DNA of 64,000 nt from Gemmiger formicilis (GCF_900167555.1 NZ_FUYF01000005.1:1-64000), one strand, 5' to 3'; counted from the first letter of the stretch, positions 42,611-52,068 are shown. Translations and numbers: made by a program. The notes: a model not told the origin generated them from the sequence alone.

Positions 42611-44047
42611 ATGGCACAACACGACAAATATATTTCGCCGTTCTCTACCCGCTATGCGTCGGATGAGATGCAGTACATCTTCTCTGACGACAACAAGTTC
42701 CGCACCTGGCGCCGGCTGTGGATCGCGCTGGCTAAGGCCGAGCAGAAGCAGGGCTTGGCCATCACCGATGAGCAGATTGCCGAGTTGGAGGCACACAAGG
42801 ACGACATCAACTATGAGGACGCCATTGCGCGCGAGAAGCTCGTCCGCCATGACGTGATGAGCCACGTCTACGCCTACGGCCTGCAGTGCCCCAAGGCAAA
42901 GGGCATCATCCATCTGGGCGCGACCAGCTGCTATGTCGGTGACAACACCGACGTCATCATCATGCGCGAGGGCCTGCAGCTCGTGCGCAAAAAGGTCATC
43001 GGCGTGCTGGCAAATCTGGCCAAGTTCGCCGACGAGTACAAGGCCATGCCCTGCCTGGCCTACACCCACTGCCAGCCCGCACAGCTGACCACCGTCGGCA
43101 AGCGCGCCACACTCTGGATGAACGAGCTGTACATGGATCTGGAGGAGCTTGACCACCAGATCTCCCAGCTGGCGCTGCGCGGCGTTAAGGGCACCACCGG
43201 CACCCAGGCCAGCTTTGTGGAGCTGTTCAACGGCGACTCCGCCAAGATCAAGGCCGTCGAGGCCGACGTCTGCGCCCAGATGGGCTTTACCAAGGTCGTG
43301 CCGGTCTGCGGCCAGACCTACAGCCGCAAAGTGGACTACAATGTGCTGTCCGCCGTGGCGGGCATCGGCCAGTCCGCCATGAAGATGGCAACGGACATCC
43401 GCCTGCTGGCGAACTTCAAGGAGATGGAGGAGCCGTTTGAGAAGAACCAGATCGGTTCCTCCGCTATGCCCTACAAGCGCAACCCCATGCGCTGCGAGCG
43501 CATCTGTGCGCTGAGCCGCTACCTGATGGTGGATGTGCTGAACCCCGCCATCACTGCCGGTACCCAGTGGTTTGAGCGCACGCTGGACGACTCCGCCAAC
43601 AAACGCATTGCGATGGCCGAGGGCTTCCTGGCTGCTGACGCCATCCTGAACATCCTGCTGAACGTCTCCGACGGGCTGGTCGTCTACCCGAAGGTCGTCC
43701 GTGCCCGCGTCATGGCCGAGCTGCCGTTCATGGCAAGCGAGAACATCATGATGAAGGCCGTCAAGAAGGGCGGTGACCGTCAGGAGCTGCACGAGCGTCT
43801 GCGTGAGCACGCCGTGGCCGCCGCTGCCGTTGTCAAGCAGGAGGGCAAGCCCAACGACATGATTGCCCGCGTCGAGGCTGACCCCGCGTTCGGCCTGACC
43901 CGCGAGGAAATCGAGGCCGAGCTCTCCCCCGAAGCCTTTACGGGCCGCAGCGCCGAGCAGGTCACCGAGTTCCTGCGCGACGTCATCCAGCCCGTGCTGG
44001 ACGCCAACAAAGAGGACCTGGGCCAGCATGTGGAGCTGAACGTCTGA
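42611..44047 (+). CDS. purB: Adenylosuccinate lyase
   Basis: This 478-residue lyase of the fumarase/aspartase superfamily splits SAICAR and adenylosuccinate, releasing fumarate in both reactions. Features are TSCYVGDNTDVI with LGATS, YTHCQPAQLTTVGKR, and the catalytic serine loop GSSAMPYKRNPMRCE. It is longer than short-type PurB and resembles the clostridial/eukaryotic-like type. It ends the purine cluster and is followed by a family A repeat and a palindromic terminator. Released fumarate could be used by the fumarase at 18576-20000. Confidence 0.96.
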   Translation: MAQHDKYISPFSTRYASDEMQYIFSDDNKFRTWRRLWIALAKAEQKQGLAITDEQIAELEAHKDDINYEDAIAREKLVRHDVMSHVYAYGLQCPKAKGIIHLGATSCYVGDNTDVIIMREGLQLVRKKVIGVLANLAKFADEYKAMPCLAYTHCQPAQLTTVGKRATLWMNELYMDLEELDHQISQLALRGVKGTTGTQASFVELFNGDSAKIKAVEADVCAQMGFTKVVPVCGQTYSRKVDYNVLSAVAGIGQSAMKMATDIRLLANFKEMEEPFEKNQIGSSAMPYKRNPMRCERICALSRYLMVDVLNPAITAGTQWFERTLDDSANKRIAMAEGFLAADAILNILLNVSDGLVVYPKVVRARVMAELPFMASENIMMKAVKKGGDRQELHERLREHAVAAAAVVKQEGKPNDMIARVEADPAFGLTREEIEAELSPEAFTGRSAEQVTEFLRDVIQPVLDANKEDLGQHVELNV

Positions 44048-44064
44048 TTGATTGCATCGTAAAT

Positions 44065-44122
44065 TGTAGGGGCGAATGTTTGCATCCGCCCGCAGGTCGA
44101 TGACAAGCATCGCCCCCTACAA
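44065..44122. repeat. Intergenic inverted repeat, family A (copy 5)
   Basis: It runs from TGTAGGGGCGAATGTTTGCATCC to AAGCATCGCCCCCTACAAC, directly behind purB. Confidence 0.7.
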
Positions 44123-44152
44123 CATAGTAAAAGCCCCGCAGCGTCTTTTGTT

Positions 44153-44211
44153 GAACAGCACCCCACTTGTTAGATAGTATATCATACTGTCTAACAAATG
44201 GGGTGCTGTTC
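44153..44211 (+). terminator. 59-bp palindrome, probable purB terminator (copy 1)
   Basis: Near-perfect arms from GAACAGCACCCCA to TGGGGTGCTGTTC enclose TTGTTAGA.AGTAT/ATACT.TCTAACAA. On the plus strand ATTTTTTG follows. It is the left member of a duplicated pair; the second lies at 44268-44314. Confidence 0.75.
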
Positions 44212-44267
44212 ATTTTTTGAATTCTGGCGTATATCGTTTGTTTGGTACTCCTTTTGGCATAGCAAAA

Positions 44268-44314
44268 CACCCCACTTGTTAGATAGTATACCATACTGTC
44301 TAACAAATGGGGTG
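44268..44314 (-). terminator. 47-bp palindrome, probable terminator of the XRE gene (copy 2)
   Basis: It is almost identical to copy 1 over CACCCCACTTGTTAGATAG through TCTAACAAATGGGGTG. On the minus strand it is followed by TTTTGC, about 40 bp after the XRE stop. The 56 bp between the copies hold no gene. Confidence 0.6.
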
Positions 44315-44352
44315 CAGTTCACATCATCAGTGCAACTATCTTTTTAACCTTT

Positions 44353-45270
44353 TTAAGCATTTTTTTCATCTCCTTGCAGATTGTTAAATAGTGCCTTCAC
44401 ATCATCTATAAGCATTGGATTAACAGTTGCCATACTGTTATAATAAGGTTCACTTCCGTCAATAGAGAAAAGCATCTGATAACTACTTCTCCCTTGGAGA
44501 AAATACAAATCCACCCCATCATATTCAGTACCACCACGGTATTTTGCAATGAATCGCATATGTAGCGGATCTGAAACGAGGCTTGCATCCGATGCGTCCG
44601 TCACCTGATGTCTATATACAATATAGAGACAGATTGTCTTATCTGACGGCAATTCAATACATTGCCCATAAATATCAGGTCCTATCGTTTTGCATTCATC
44701 AATCCACTCATTAATTGCCGAATATTTTTTTAGTTGTATAGCAGGAACAGAATAAAAAGCTTTATGTTGATAATTTTCTCTTAGAACAAACCCACTTGCA
44801 AGTATAGCAACTACTGCCAGTATGGCAAGCCCAATAAAGCATATTCCGCCGAGAAGAATCTTCATCGGTGAATCTGTCTTCTTTCCCCTTACTTCCTGCA
44901 CTACAATAGCAACTAATATTAGGACAACCGATATTGCAGGGATAAAAAACAATGCCACAATTCCAATAGAAAAAAAGCAGAGAAATGCTATCCCAACATA
45001 TACTGCCCAAAGTTCAATCAACAATCTCTTTGTTAATCTCTTTTTACAAATAGTTCTTGCATTGCCTTCATCTTCGGTAGACGATTTATTCTCCATTTCC
45101 TGTAGGCCTAGAATATCTATCAGTCTATGTGCATTTGTAACACTGGGTGTTGAAATTTCTTGTTCCCATTTTGCAATCGTTTGTCTCGATACTCCAAGTT
45201 CTGCCGCCAAGGCCTCTTGCGTTAGTCCTTTTCGCTTTCTTGCCTCGGCAATTTGTTTTCCCGACAACAT
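44353..45270 (-). CDS. XRE-family regulator with large membrane and extracytoplasmic part
   Basis: This 305-residue protein has an N-terminal HTH (about 5-60: IAEARKRKGLTQEALAAELG followed by VSRQTIAKWE). A short acidic linker, three hydrophobic helices (about 84-105, 106-125 and 140-163) and a soluble C-terminal domain of about 135 residues of unknown fold follow. I do not recognise that domain. Base composition is clearly more AT-rich than the purine and dcw genes on either side, suggesting horizontal acquisition. The arrangement resembles a one-component membrane sensor, but the signal is unknown. Confidence 0.8.
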   Translation of the reverse strand: MLSGKQIAEARKRKGLTQEALAAELGVSRQTIAKWEQEISTPSVTNAHRLIDILGLQEMENKSSTEDEGNARTICKKRLTKRLLIELWAVYVGIAFLCFFSIGIVALFFIPAISVVLILVAIVVQEVRGKKTDSPMKILLGGICFIGLAILAVVAILASGFVLRENYQHKAFYSVPAIQLKKYSAINEWIDECKTIGPDIYGQCIELPSDKTICLYIVYRHQVTDASDASLVSDPLHMRFIAKYRGGTEYDGVDLYFLQGRSSYQMLFSIDGSEPYYNSMATVNPMLIDDVKALFNNLQGDEKNA

Positions 45271-45311
45271 GCACTACACATCTCCTTTCTATTATCTTCT
45301 TCTAATACTAA

Positions 45312-45340
45312 TTAAATCAAATTCGTCGCATACTTTCAAG
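45312..45340 (-). promoter_or_regulatory. Promoter of the XRE membrane regulator
   Basis: On the minus strand TTGAAA and TTTAAT are separated by 17 bp (plus positions 45340-45335 and 45317-45312). AAAGGAG lies before the gene start. Confidence 0.7.
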
Positions 45341-45756
45341 CACTTTTATGACTACTTTATGTTAACTCCTTGATTTTTTGCTTATTATCTTAATATAGTT
45401 TCCTGCATTCTCCACAATAGTCTGATAGCATCCGCGCTAATTTCGCTCTGCCCTTTTTGGTTTTCGCTTACTCTCGCCACGATGTACGAACACGACACTG
45501 CTGCCATCAACTGCTACAATGCCACCTTGACCACAGACGGCAACTTTGCAACGGGCAGGGCCTCGGCTGGTGCCGACCAATAATGCGCAGAAATATCGCC
45601 TGTTTGAATTCATCACAAACGGAGAAAGAATTTGGATGTGTTAGACACATGTGCGTTGCGGATTTTTCTGAATCGGTGAACAACAACAATCCCCAAGGTA
45701 GCTCATGTGTAAGGCGCTGCGGGGTGTTTTTTATACGATTTTTTCTGTCGGCTTGT
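45341..45756. other. Non-coding stretch between the XRE gene and the dcw operon
   Basis: No intact gene is recognised. A plus-strand frame around 45480-45580 encodes MYEHDTAAINCYNATLTTD-like protein sequence but has no family or ribosome site I can recognise, and may be a decayed fragment. The position where ftsZ might be expected in a dcw cluster is empty. Confidence 0.3.
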
Positions 45757-45789
45757 ACAAAAAACGCCCCGACGGTTTGTCGGGGCGTT
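45757..45789 (-). terminator. Terminator of the dcw operon
   Basis: AACGCCCCGAC and GTCGGGGCGTT (45763-45773, 45779-45789) are followed on the minus strand by TTTTTTG, right behind the ftsQ stop codon. Confidence 0.9.
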
Positions 45790-45793
45790 GGGG

Positions 45794-46960
45794 TTATTCT
45801 GTGGGCCCTTCGGGGTCGGTCTCCTCCTCGGGGGACGGGGTCGGCTCCGGGGCGGGTGTCGGTTCAGGGATATCGGGGTCGAAGTAGGCGCGGATGTCGC
45901 CGTCGCTGCGCTGGGTCGAGATGTCGAGCACGCCCTTATCACCGGTAGCCAGACCCTTTTCCGGGTCGGTCAGCGCGGCAGCGGCCAGCCGCAGCTTGTA
46001 GGCGAGGTTCGTCTCACTACCCAGCAGCACCTGAACGCGGTTTTGGTAGGTGAACTCAATATCACTCAGATCCTGGATGTTCAGCGCCGTCGTGCCGTCA
46101 AACAGGTTGTTCTCCTGCAGGCCGTCCCGCATTTCGGTCAGCGTTTGCAGTGCGCTGGCCTGCAGACCCGCTGTCTCCGCTGTGGCCTGCTGGGTCTCGC
46201 TAAGGAGTGAGTTATAGCTCTTGGGCTCAATGTTCTGCCCCACCACGGGGGAGAAATCTGTGGGCAGCGACATGGTCAGCAGAATCAGGCCGTCCGGCTG
46301 GCTGACGTCGGTGCGCAGAATTTTGAGGGAGTCGCTCAAGACCATCCACCCGCCGGAGTACATACAGGCGAACCTCTCCGTGGCGGGCTCGACCTTGATG
46401 ATGACCGCGGCGGGCAGCTGAATCTCCACAGCGACATGCTCCAAATACGGGAACTGAAGCGCCAGCTGCCGGGTCTTTTCCGCGGTGGAGAAGGCGAACA
46501 GGTTGGAGTTTTTCTCGATGCCCAGCGCCTCGATCAGCTCGTCGGACGTGTAGATGCCGGTATCGACGGGCTGGGAGCGGTCATAGCTCTCTACCCGGAA
46601 GATCGTGACCTTGAACAGAAGGTTGATCGACACAAACGCACCCACGGCCAGCACGGCCAGCACGCCGAGTGCCCCCAGCAGACGGCGGCGGCGCTTTGCC
46701 CGTATGATCTCCGCCTGTGTGACGCGGCGCGTGCGCCTTGGCGTGCCGGGGCGGTAGCCTGCCTTCTGGGGATTGATCTCCTGCGCAGGGCGCTGCCGCG
46801 GGGGCGCATGCAGAGCAGGCGCGGCCTTTTCAGGCGGCGCTTTGGGGCGCGGGGCGTTCCTTTTTTCAAGGCCCAAGCGGCTGCCCATACTGCGGCGGGG
46901 CTGTTGGGCGTAGGAGCCGTTTGCGGATTTTTGCCTGCGGCTGCGCTGGTTGCGGTCCAT
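45794..46960 (-). CDS. ftsQ: FtsQ/DivIB-like cell division protein
   Basis: This 388-residue bitopic membrane protein of the divisome links the FtsW/PBP synthase pair with FtsL. A long basic, proline-rich cytoplasmic N-terminus (about 1-92) is followed by one membrane helix (93-115) and a POTRA domain (about 117-190, FRVESYDRSQPVDTGIYTSD). The beta domain comes next. The C-terminal tail is acidic and Pro/Glu/Thr-rich (PEPTPAPEPTPSPEEETD). It is the last gene of the operon. Sequence conservation in this family is low, so the call rests on topology, POTRA-like sequence and position. Confidence 0.85.
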   Translation of the reverse strand: MDRNQRSRRQKSANGSYAQQPRRSMGSRLGLEKRNAPRPKAPPEKAAPALHAPPRQRPAQEINPQKAGYRPGTPRRTRRVTQAEIIRAKRRRRLLGALGVLAVLAVGAFVSINLLFKVTIFRVESYDRSQPVDTGIYTSDELIEALGIEKNSNLFAFSTAEKTRQLALQFPYLEHVAVEIQLPAAVIIKVEPATERFACMYSGGWMVLSDSLKILRTDVSQPDGLILLTMSLPTDFSPVVGQNIEPKSYNSLLSETQQATAETAGLQASALQTLTEMRDGLQENNLFDGTTALNIQDLSDIEFTYQNRVQVLLGSETNLAYKLRLAAAALTDPEKGLATGDKGVLDISTQRSDGDIRAYFDPDIPEPTPAPEPTPSPEEETDPEGPTE

Positions 46961-47017
46961 AAGCGGCTCCTTTCCGGTGAATTTTGGGGCGGCTGCCCGT
47001 GGGTGGATGGTACGTTG

Positions 47018-47105
47018 GGCGGGCGCATATAGAATGCGCCCCTACGAGGTGTGCCCCGGCGACGCTCGTCGCAGCGGACGGGCGAACGATGTGCGCCCCT
47101 ACAGG
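47018..47105. repeat. Intergenic inverted repeat, family A (copy 6)
   Basis: It contains GGGCGCATATAGAATGCGCCCCTACGAGG and ends GTGCGCCCCTACAGGG, located inside the dcw operon between murG and ftsQ. Confidence 0.7.
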
Positions 47106-47121
47106 GTGTATGCAGCCTTGC

Positions 47122-48240
47122 TTAGCCGTTGACCAGCTTCAGCAGCTTTTCGGTAATCAAATCAAGGCTGTGCGGGTTGCCGAGGGTCTTGGCGTTGGCG
47201 CCCATCTCGGCCAGCTTGCCGGGGGTGGTCAGCAGGGTCTCGACAGTTTTGACAAGACCGTCACCGGTCAGGTTCTTTTCCTCGATGACGACTGCCGCAC
47301 CGGCCTTTTGCAGCTCAAGGGCATTGTAATACTGGTGGTTTTCGGCCACGTTCGGGCTGGGGATCAGCACCGATGCGCGGCCCACGGCCTCAAGCTCGGC
47401 CAGCGTCAGTGCGCCGGAGCGGGCAATGACGAGATCTGCCGCGGCCAGCAGCTGGGGCATGTTGTTGATATACTCCGTCACGACGAGGTTCTCGCCGGGG
47501 GCAAAGCCCTTTTCCTTTTCCAGCCCTTCAAACAGCTTGACGCCGCGGCTGCCGGTGGCGTGCAGGTGAAGCACGTTCCGGTGCGTCTGCTTTTCCCAGG
47601 CGCAAAGGTCGGCCACGACCTGATTGATGCGGTCCGCACCGAGGCTGCCGCCGAAGCTCAAAATCACGGTGCGGTTTCCGGCGTTCAGCTTGGCGCGCGC
47701 TGCGGCGCGGTCCGCGGTCAGCACCTCGGGGCGGACAGGGTTGCCCACGACGGTGGTTTTTTCCGGCGCGCCGAGCTTTTCAACCGCGTCCGCGCTGGCG
47801 GCCAGCACAATGTTGACCTCCTTCGCCAGCAGCTTGTTGGTCACGCCCGGGAAGGCGTTCTGCTCATGGATGGCTGTCTTGATGCCGCGCCGGGCTGCCG
47901 CGCGGACGATGGGCCCGCTGACGTAGCCGCCGCAGCCGATGACAAGGTCGGGGTTGACCTCGTTCAGAATCTTTCGGGTGCGCGGGCCAGACAGCGCCAG
48001 ATGCCAGATGGCTACGATGTTGCGGCCAATGTTTTCCAGGCTCAAATGGCGCTGGAATCCGTTGATCTCAATGTGATGGAAGGGGTAGCCTGCCTTGGTG
48101 ACAAGGCCGTACTCCATCCCCTCGCGGCGGCCAGCAAAGTGGATCTCCGCCGTCGGGTCCGCGGCCTTCAGGGCACCGGCAATCGCCAGCGCCGGGTTGA
48201 TGTGACCGGCTGTACCGCCGGCAGCAATTAAAACGCGCAT
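47122..48240 (-). CDS. murG: Lipid II synthase MurG
   Basis: This 372-residue glycosyltransferase (GT28) transfers GlcNAc from UDP-GlcNAc to lipid I on the inner membrane face. The N-terminal glycine loop is IAAGGTAGHINPALAIA. ERQNAFPG-like HEQNAFPGVTN, the second loop SFGGSLGADRIN and the sugar-nucleotide segment ARSGALTLAELEAVGR are present. It sits between ftsW and ftsQ as in most dcw clusters. Confidence 0.96.
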   Translation of the reverse strand: MRVLIAAGGTAGHINPALAIAGALKAADPTAEIHFAGRREGMEYGLVTKAGYPFHHIEINGFQRHLSLENIGRNIVAIWHLALSGPRTRKILNEVNPDLVIGCGGYVSGPIVRAAARRGIKTAIHEQNAFPGVTNKLLAKEVNIVLAASADAVEKLGAPEKTTVVGNPVRPEVLTADRAAARAKLNAGNRTVILSFGGSLGADRINQVVADLCAWEKQTHRNVLHLHATGSRGVKLFEGLEKEKGFAPGENLVVTEYINNMPQLLAAADLVIARSGALTLAELEAVGRASVLIPSPNVAENHQYYNALELQKAGAAVVIEEKNLTGDGLVKTVETLLTTPGKLAEMGANAKTLGNPHSLDLITEKLLKLVNG

Positions 48241-48305
48241 GATGGACCTCCATGAGAATAAAATATAGGCTGTGCCCGCCGTGCCGCGGGCGCCGGGCGT
48301 CCCCC

Positions 48306-49598
48306 TTACCGCGCGGCTCTGCTGCGGTAGCGGGTGCGCTGCAGCATCCGTTCTGTCTCGGCGCGGTGCTGCTCTGCCAAGCGCTGTTCCCGGGCATTTC
48401 CGGCGCGCGAGATACTCAACAGCACGCCCATCTCGCTCAGCAGCAGCAGCAGACTAGTGCCGCCGGAGGAGAAGAATGGCAGGCTGATGCCGGTGTTGGG
48501 GATCAGTGCCGTGCCGACGGCGATATGCAGAAACACCTGCCAGGCGATCTGCGAGATGATGCCGATGCCCAGCACCGTGCCGTACAGGTCGGGCGCGCGC
48601 AGGGCGATCATAATGCCCATGATCAGCAGCACCGCAAACGCACCGATGAGGATAACACAGCCGAAGAAGCCCAGCTCCTCACCGATGACGCCGAAGATAA
48701 AGTCGTTTTCGGCGTAGGGCAGCCACTGGTGCTTCTGCACGCTCGCGCCGATGCCCACGCCGAACATGCCGCCTGTGGAGATGGCATAGATGCTCTGAAG
48801 GGTCTGCCACCCCATACCGGCAGTATCCAGCGGCGCAAGGCCCCAGGCAGCGTCCATACGGCCCGCGGCGTAGCCTTCCCCGCTGGCCAGCCCCTTCAGG
48901 AAGTAGCTGCCGGCTACTGCACACGCCGGAATGAGCGGCAGCAGCCAGCGGCCAGGTGAGAGGGTGCAGACGAGCATCGTGGCAAAAATCAGGCAGAGCA
49001 GGATCATGGCGGAGTTGTGCGGCTCCTTGTGCAACAGATACAGGATGGGCAGCAGCGGCAGCGCAGGCTTTATCGCGCCGTACCACAGCCTGTTCTTCTT
49101 GTCATAGTCGCGGTCCAGCATATCTGCCGTCCAGATCATGAGTGAGAATTTTGCCAGCTCCGACGGCTGGAAGGAGGCACCGCCCGGCAGATACACCCAG
49201 CGGTAGGTACCGTTGGTGTCCTCCGGGCTGAGCAGCGCCAGGATCAGCAGCACAATGGTGATGATGTACAGACTCTCACTCATCAAACGCAGTGCGCGGT
49301 AGTTGATGTTGGACAGGACCCACATAAAGAACAGCCCTACAATTGCAATCATGACCTGCGGTTTAATGATACTGTACAGTTTACCGCTGCTGGCGTAAGC
49401 GCTGGAATAACTGGCCGAGAACAGCATCGTCAGCCCGAAGAACAAAATGCCCAGCAGCAGGGCGAGAAAGCCCCGGGAGACCGGCCCCCGCTCCAGCTTG
49501 GGCAGGCGTATGATGGGTACCATGCGCACAATATTTCCGATGGTATGGTCAAACAAAAGGCCCAGCAGTGTACGCACAATGCTCACGGCAGTGCTCAT
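48306..49598 (-). CDS. ftsW: FtsW-type peptidoglycan glycosyltransferase (SEDS)
   Basis: This 430-residue polytopic SEDS protein polymerises lipid II together with its cognate PBP. About ten membrane helices span 40-400. Conserved parts are TYRWVYLPGGASFQPSELAKF, the short GIG...YAENDFIFGVIGEELGF loop with the catalytic-region residues, and the C-terminal NTGISLPFFSSGGTSLLL. The position between mraY and murG favours FtsW over RodA. A longer than usual N-terminal extension (about 35 residues) precedes the first helix. Confidence 0.94.
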   Translation of the reverse strand: MSTAVSIVRTLLGLLFDHTIGNIVRMVPIIRLPKLERGPVSRGFLALLLGILFFGLTMLFSASYSSAYASSGKLYSIIKPQVMIAIVGLFFMWVLSNINYRALRLMSESLYIITIVLLILALLSPEDTNGTYRWVYLPGGASFQPSELAKFSLMIWTADMLDRDYDKKNRLWYGAIKPALPLLPILYLLHKEPHNSAMILLCLIFATMLVCTLSPGRWLLPLIPACAVAGSYFLKGLASGEGYAAGRMDAAWGLAPLDTAGMGWQTLQSIYAISTGGMFGVGIGASVQKHQWLPYAENDFIFGVIGEELGFFGCVILIGAFAVLLIMGIMIALRAPDLYGTVLGIGIISQIAWQVFLHIAVGTALIPNTGISLPFFSSGGTSLLLLLSEMGVLLSISRAGNAREQRLAEQHRAETERMLQRTRYRSRAAR

Positions 49599-49659
49599 GG
49601 GCGGTCACCTCCCTTAGGGGCAGAAACAGGCAGAGGCCGGGTAGGCCCGGCCCCGCTGC

Positions 49660-50670
49660 TTATGCCACGCAGATGTAAAAAATTCCCATTGCCACACCGA
49701 TGACAGCGATCAGCGCAAAGAAGCCGTCGATCTTTACCTCGCGCCAGCCGCGCATCTCAAAGGCGTGGTGGATCGGCGTCATGCGGAAGATGCGCTTGCC
49801 GTGGGTCGCCTTAAAATACGTGCGCTGGATGACGACGGTCATCGCGTCCCAGATGTAGACAATGCCGAAAAAGAGCACCAGCTCGGGGCGCTGCATCACA
49901 AAGGCCAGCGCCGTAACGATGCCGCCGAAGAACATGCTGCCGGTGTCGCCCATAAAGACCTTGGCCGGGTAGAAGTTCCAGACCAGAAAGCCCGCGCAGG
50001 CACCCGCCGTGGCAGCGGCGATCAGCGAAACATGTACAAAGCCCAGCAGACTGCCGGCCAGCAGATAGCCGATCATCGACACGAAGGTCACGCCGGTGCA
50101 CAGGCCGTCCAGACCGTCTGTCAGGTTGACAGCGTTGACAAGGAAGATGATGCCAAAGAAGGCGATGGGATAGTAGAGCAAGCCCATATCCACCAGCCCA
50201 AAAATCGGGAACTGGACCTGCGTGGTCAGCAGACCGAGGCTGTGCAGGCCGAACATGAACCCGAAGGTCAGCGCGATCTGCAAAATCATCTTCTGTGCCT
50301 CGGTCAGGCCGAGGTTGCGATGCCTGACGACCTTAATAAAGTCATCCAGAAAGCCGATGAGGCCCGAGCCGAACGCGAGAAACAGCACCAGCATACCGGC
50401 CTGCAGCTGCGGCATGCCAAGCACCTCCGGCAGCTTGGGGCTGTACATGACCCAGACGATGCCCAGTGTGGCCAGAATGCCCAGAATAAAGCAGAGGCCG
50501 CCCATGGTGGGGGTGCCGTTTTTCTTGCTGTGCCATGTGGGGCCCTCCTCGCGGATGGTCTGGCCAAAGTGCAGCCGGTGCAGCGCCGGGATCATAAATT
50601 TGCCCGCCACCGCCGTGATGGCAAAGCCGCCGACGGCTGCCGCCGCCAACAGGGATGAGATTTGCTCCAT
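49660..50670 (-). CDS. mraY: Phospho-MurNAc-pentapeptide transferase MraY
   Basis: This 336-residue ten-helix membrane enzyme makes lipid I from UDP-MurNAc-pentapeptide and undecaprenyl phosphate. Signature parts are GPTWHSKKNGTPTMGGL, the catalytic-Asp region FLDDFIKV, the NLTDGLDGL motif and the C-terminal TPIHHAFEMRGW histidine motif. It follows murF after 33 bp. murD, often next, is missing here; ftsW follows directly. Confidence 0.96.
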   Translation of the reverse strand: MEQISSLLAAAAVGGFAITAVAGKFMIPALHRLHFGQTIREEGPTWHSKKNGTPTMGGLCFILGILATLGIVWVMYSPKLPEVLGMPQLQAGMLVLFLAFGSGLIGFLDDFIKVVRHRNLGLTEAQKMILQIALTFGFMFGLHSLGLLTTQVQFPIFGLVDMGLLYYPIAFFGIIFLVNAVNLTDGLDGLCTGVTFVSMIGYLLAGSLLGFVHVSLIAAATAGACAGFLVWNFYPAKVFMGDTGSMFFGGIVTALAFVMQRPELVLFFGIVYIWDAMTVVIQRTYFKATHGKRIFRMTPIHHAFEMRGWREVKIDGFFALIAVIGVAMGIFYICVA

Positions 50671-50703
50671 GCCGTTGATTCCTCCAAACGTGTGTTGGGG
50701 TGC

Positions 50704-52068
50704 TTACCCCTGCGGCAATTCCTTATAGTATTCCTGCAGCAGCTGCTCCAGGCCCATGCTGTGGCTGGCCTTGACCAGCACAGCGTCACCGGGGCGCACG
50801 AATTGCCGTACATATTGTAGCACTTCTTCCGCCGTTTGGCAATGCACCGCTGCAACCCCGCGCGCTTTTGCGGCCTCGGCCATGGCGGCGCTGCGCGGGC
50901 CGTAGGCGATGAGTGCATCAACGCCCGCGTCAGCAGCCCACTCGCCGGTATGGCGGTGCCCCTCCTCGCTCGCACCGCCCAGCTCAAGCATATCGCCGAG
51001 CAGCGCGATCTTCCGGGCATTGGGCAGTGCCTTGAGGACAGAGAGCGCAGCCTTCATGCTGTCGGGGCTGGCGTTGTAGCAGTCCTCAATGAAGGTGATG
51101 CCGCCCTTTTCCACAATATGCTGGCGCATGCCCGTCGTCCGGTAGGTCGCCAGCGCAGCAGCGCAGCGGGCAGCGTCCAGACCCAGGCGGGTCGCGGCGG
51201 CGTAGGCGGCCAGCGCGTCGTAGACCGTGTGGATGCCCGCTGTCGGGATGGCGGCATCGAACGTACCATACTGCGTATCGATGATTTTGAAGGTCGTGCC
51301 GTTTGCGCCGGTGACGACATCCACCGCGCGGACATCGGCATTCGCGGCGTCAATGCCGAACCAGACCGGCCGCAGGCGGCTGGGGATGCTTGCCGTGGGC
51401 AGCAGGTCGTTGTCCGCGTTCAGGGCCAGCGGTGCGCCGTCGGGCAGGCCGGTGCAGATCTCCAGCTTTGCCTTCAGTATATTCTCGCGCGTGCCGAGAT
51501 TTTCCAGATGTGAGACACCGATCATCGTGATGATGCCCGCGCTGGGCCGGGCACAGCGGGTCAGACGCTCGATCTCGCCCGCGTGGTCCATGCCCATCTC
51601 GACAACGGCGTACTCGGTGTCGTTGGTCAGGCGGAACAGCGTGTTGGGCACACCGATGTCATTGTTCTGGTTGCCCTCGGTCTTGAGGGTCTTGCCGAAG
51701 GCGGAGAGCACCGCGTAGCAGAACTCCTTCGTCGTCGTCTTGCCGACACTGCCCGTGACGCCGATCATTCTGGGGTTGAACAGCATCCGGTAGTTGGACG
51801 CCATGCGGATCATGGCCTTGCCGCTGTCCGGCACAATGACCGTGCGGTCCGCAGGCACGCCCTCGACGGGATGGTTGGCAACGATATATTCTGCGCCGCT
51901 CCGGTAGGCACCGGCGGCGTAGTCATGGCCGTCAACACGCTCGCCGGGGAAGCAGACAAAAACGCAGCCCGGCTCGACCTTGCGGCTGTCGGTCACAACG
52001 GCGCGGATGGTGACCGGCTCGGCCAGCGTCAGTCCGGCCAGCAGTTGATTGGCAGGAATGGTTTGCAT
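50704..52068 (-). CDS. murF: UDP-MurNAc-tripeptide-D-Ala-D-Ala ligase MurF
   Basis: This 454-residue cytoplasmic Mur ligase adds D-Ala-D-Ala to the UDP-MurNAc tripeptide. The N-terminal substrate domain is followed by the ATP loop GVTGSVGKTTTKEF (about 105-118), ENxNNDIGxP-like EGNQNNDIGVPNTLF, and the C-terminal domain with EDCYNASPDSMKAAL. Length is typical. It lies between the PBP and mraY genes. Confidence 0.96.
   Translation of the reverse strand: MQTIPANQLLAGLTLAEPVTIRAVVTDSRKVEPGCVFVCFPGERVDGHDYAAGAYRSGAEYIVANHPVEGVPADRTVIVPDSGKAMIRMASNYRMLFNPRMIGVTGSVGKTTTKEFCYAVLSAFGKTLKTEGNQNNDIGVPNTLFRLTNDTEYAVVEMGMDHAGEIERLTRCARPSAGIITMIGVSHLENLGTRENILKAKLEICTGLPDGAPLALNADNDLLPTASIPSRLRPVWFGIDAANADVRAVDVVTGANGTTFKIIDTQYGTFDAAIPTAGIHTVYDALAAYAAATRLGLDAARCAAALATYRTTGMRQHIVEKGGITFIEDCYNASPDSMKAALSVLKALPNARKIALLGDMLELGGASEEGHRHTGEWAADAGVDALIAYGPRSAAMAEAAKARGVAAVHCQTAEEVLQYVRQFVRPGDAVLVKASHSMGLEQLLQEYYKELPQG

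Noticed and set aside
45480-45580. Small plus-strand gene encoding MYEHDTAAINC...
   Set aside because: No ribosome site, no family and an ill-defined start; kept only as a possible decayed fragment.
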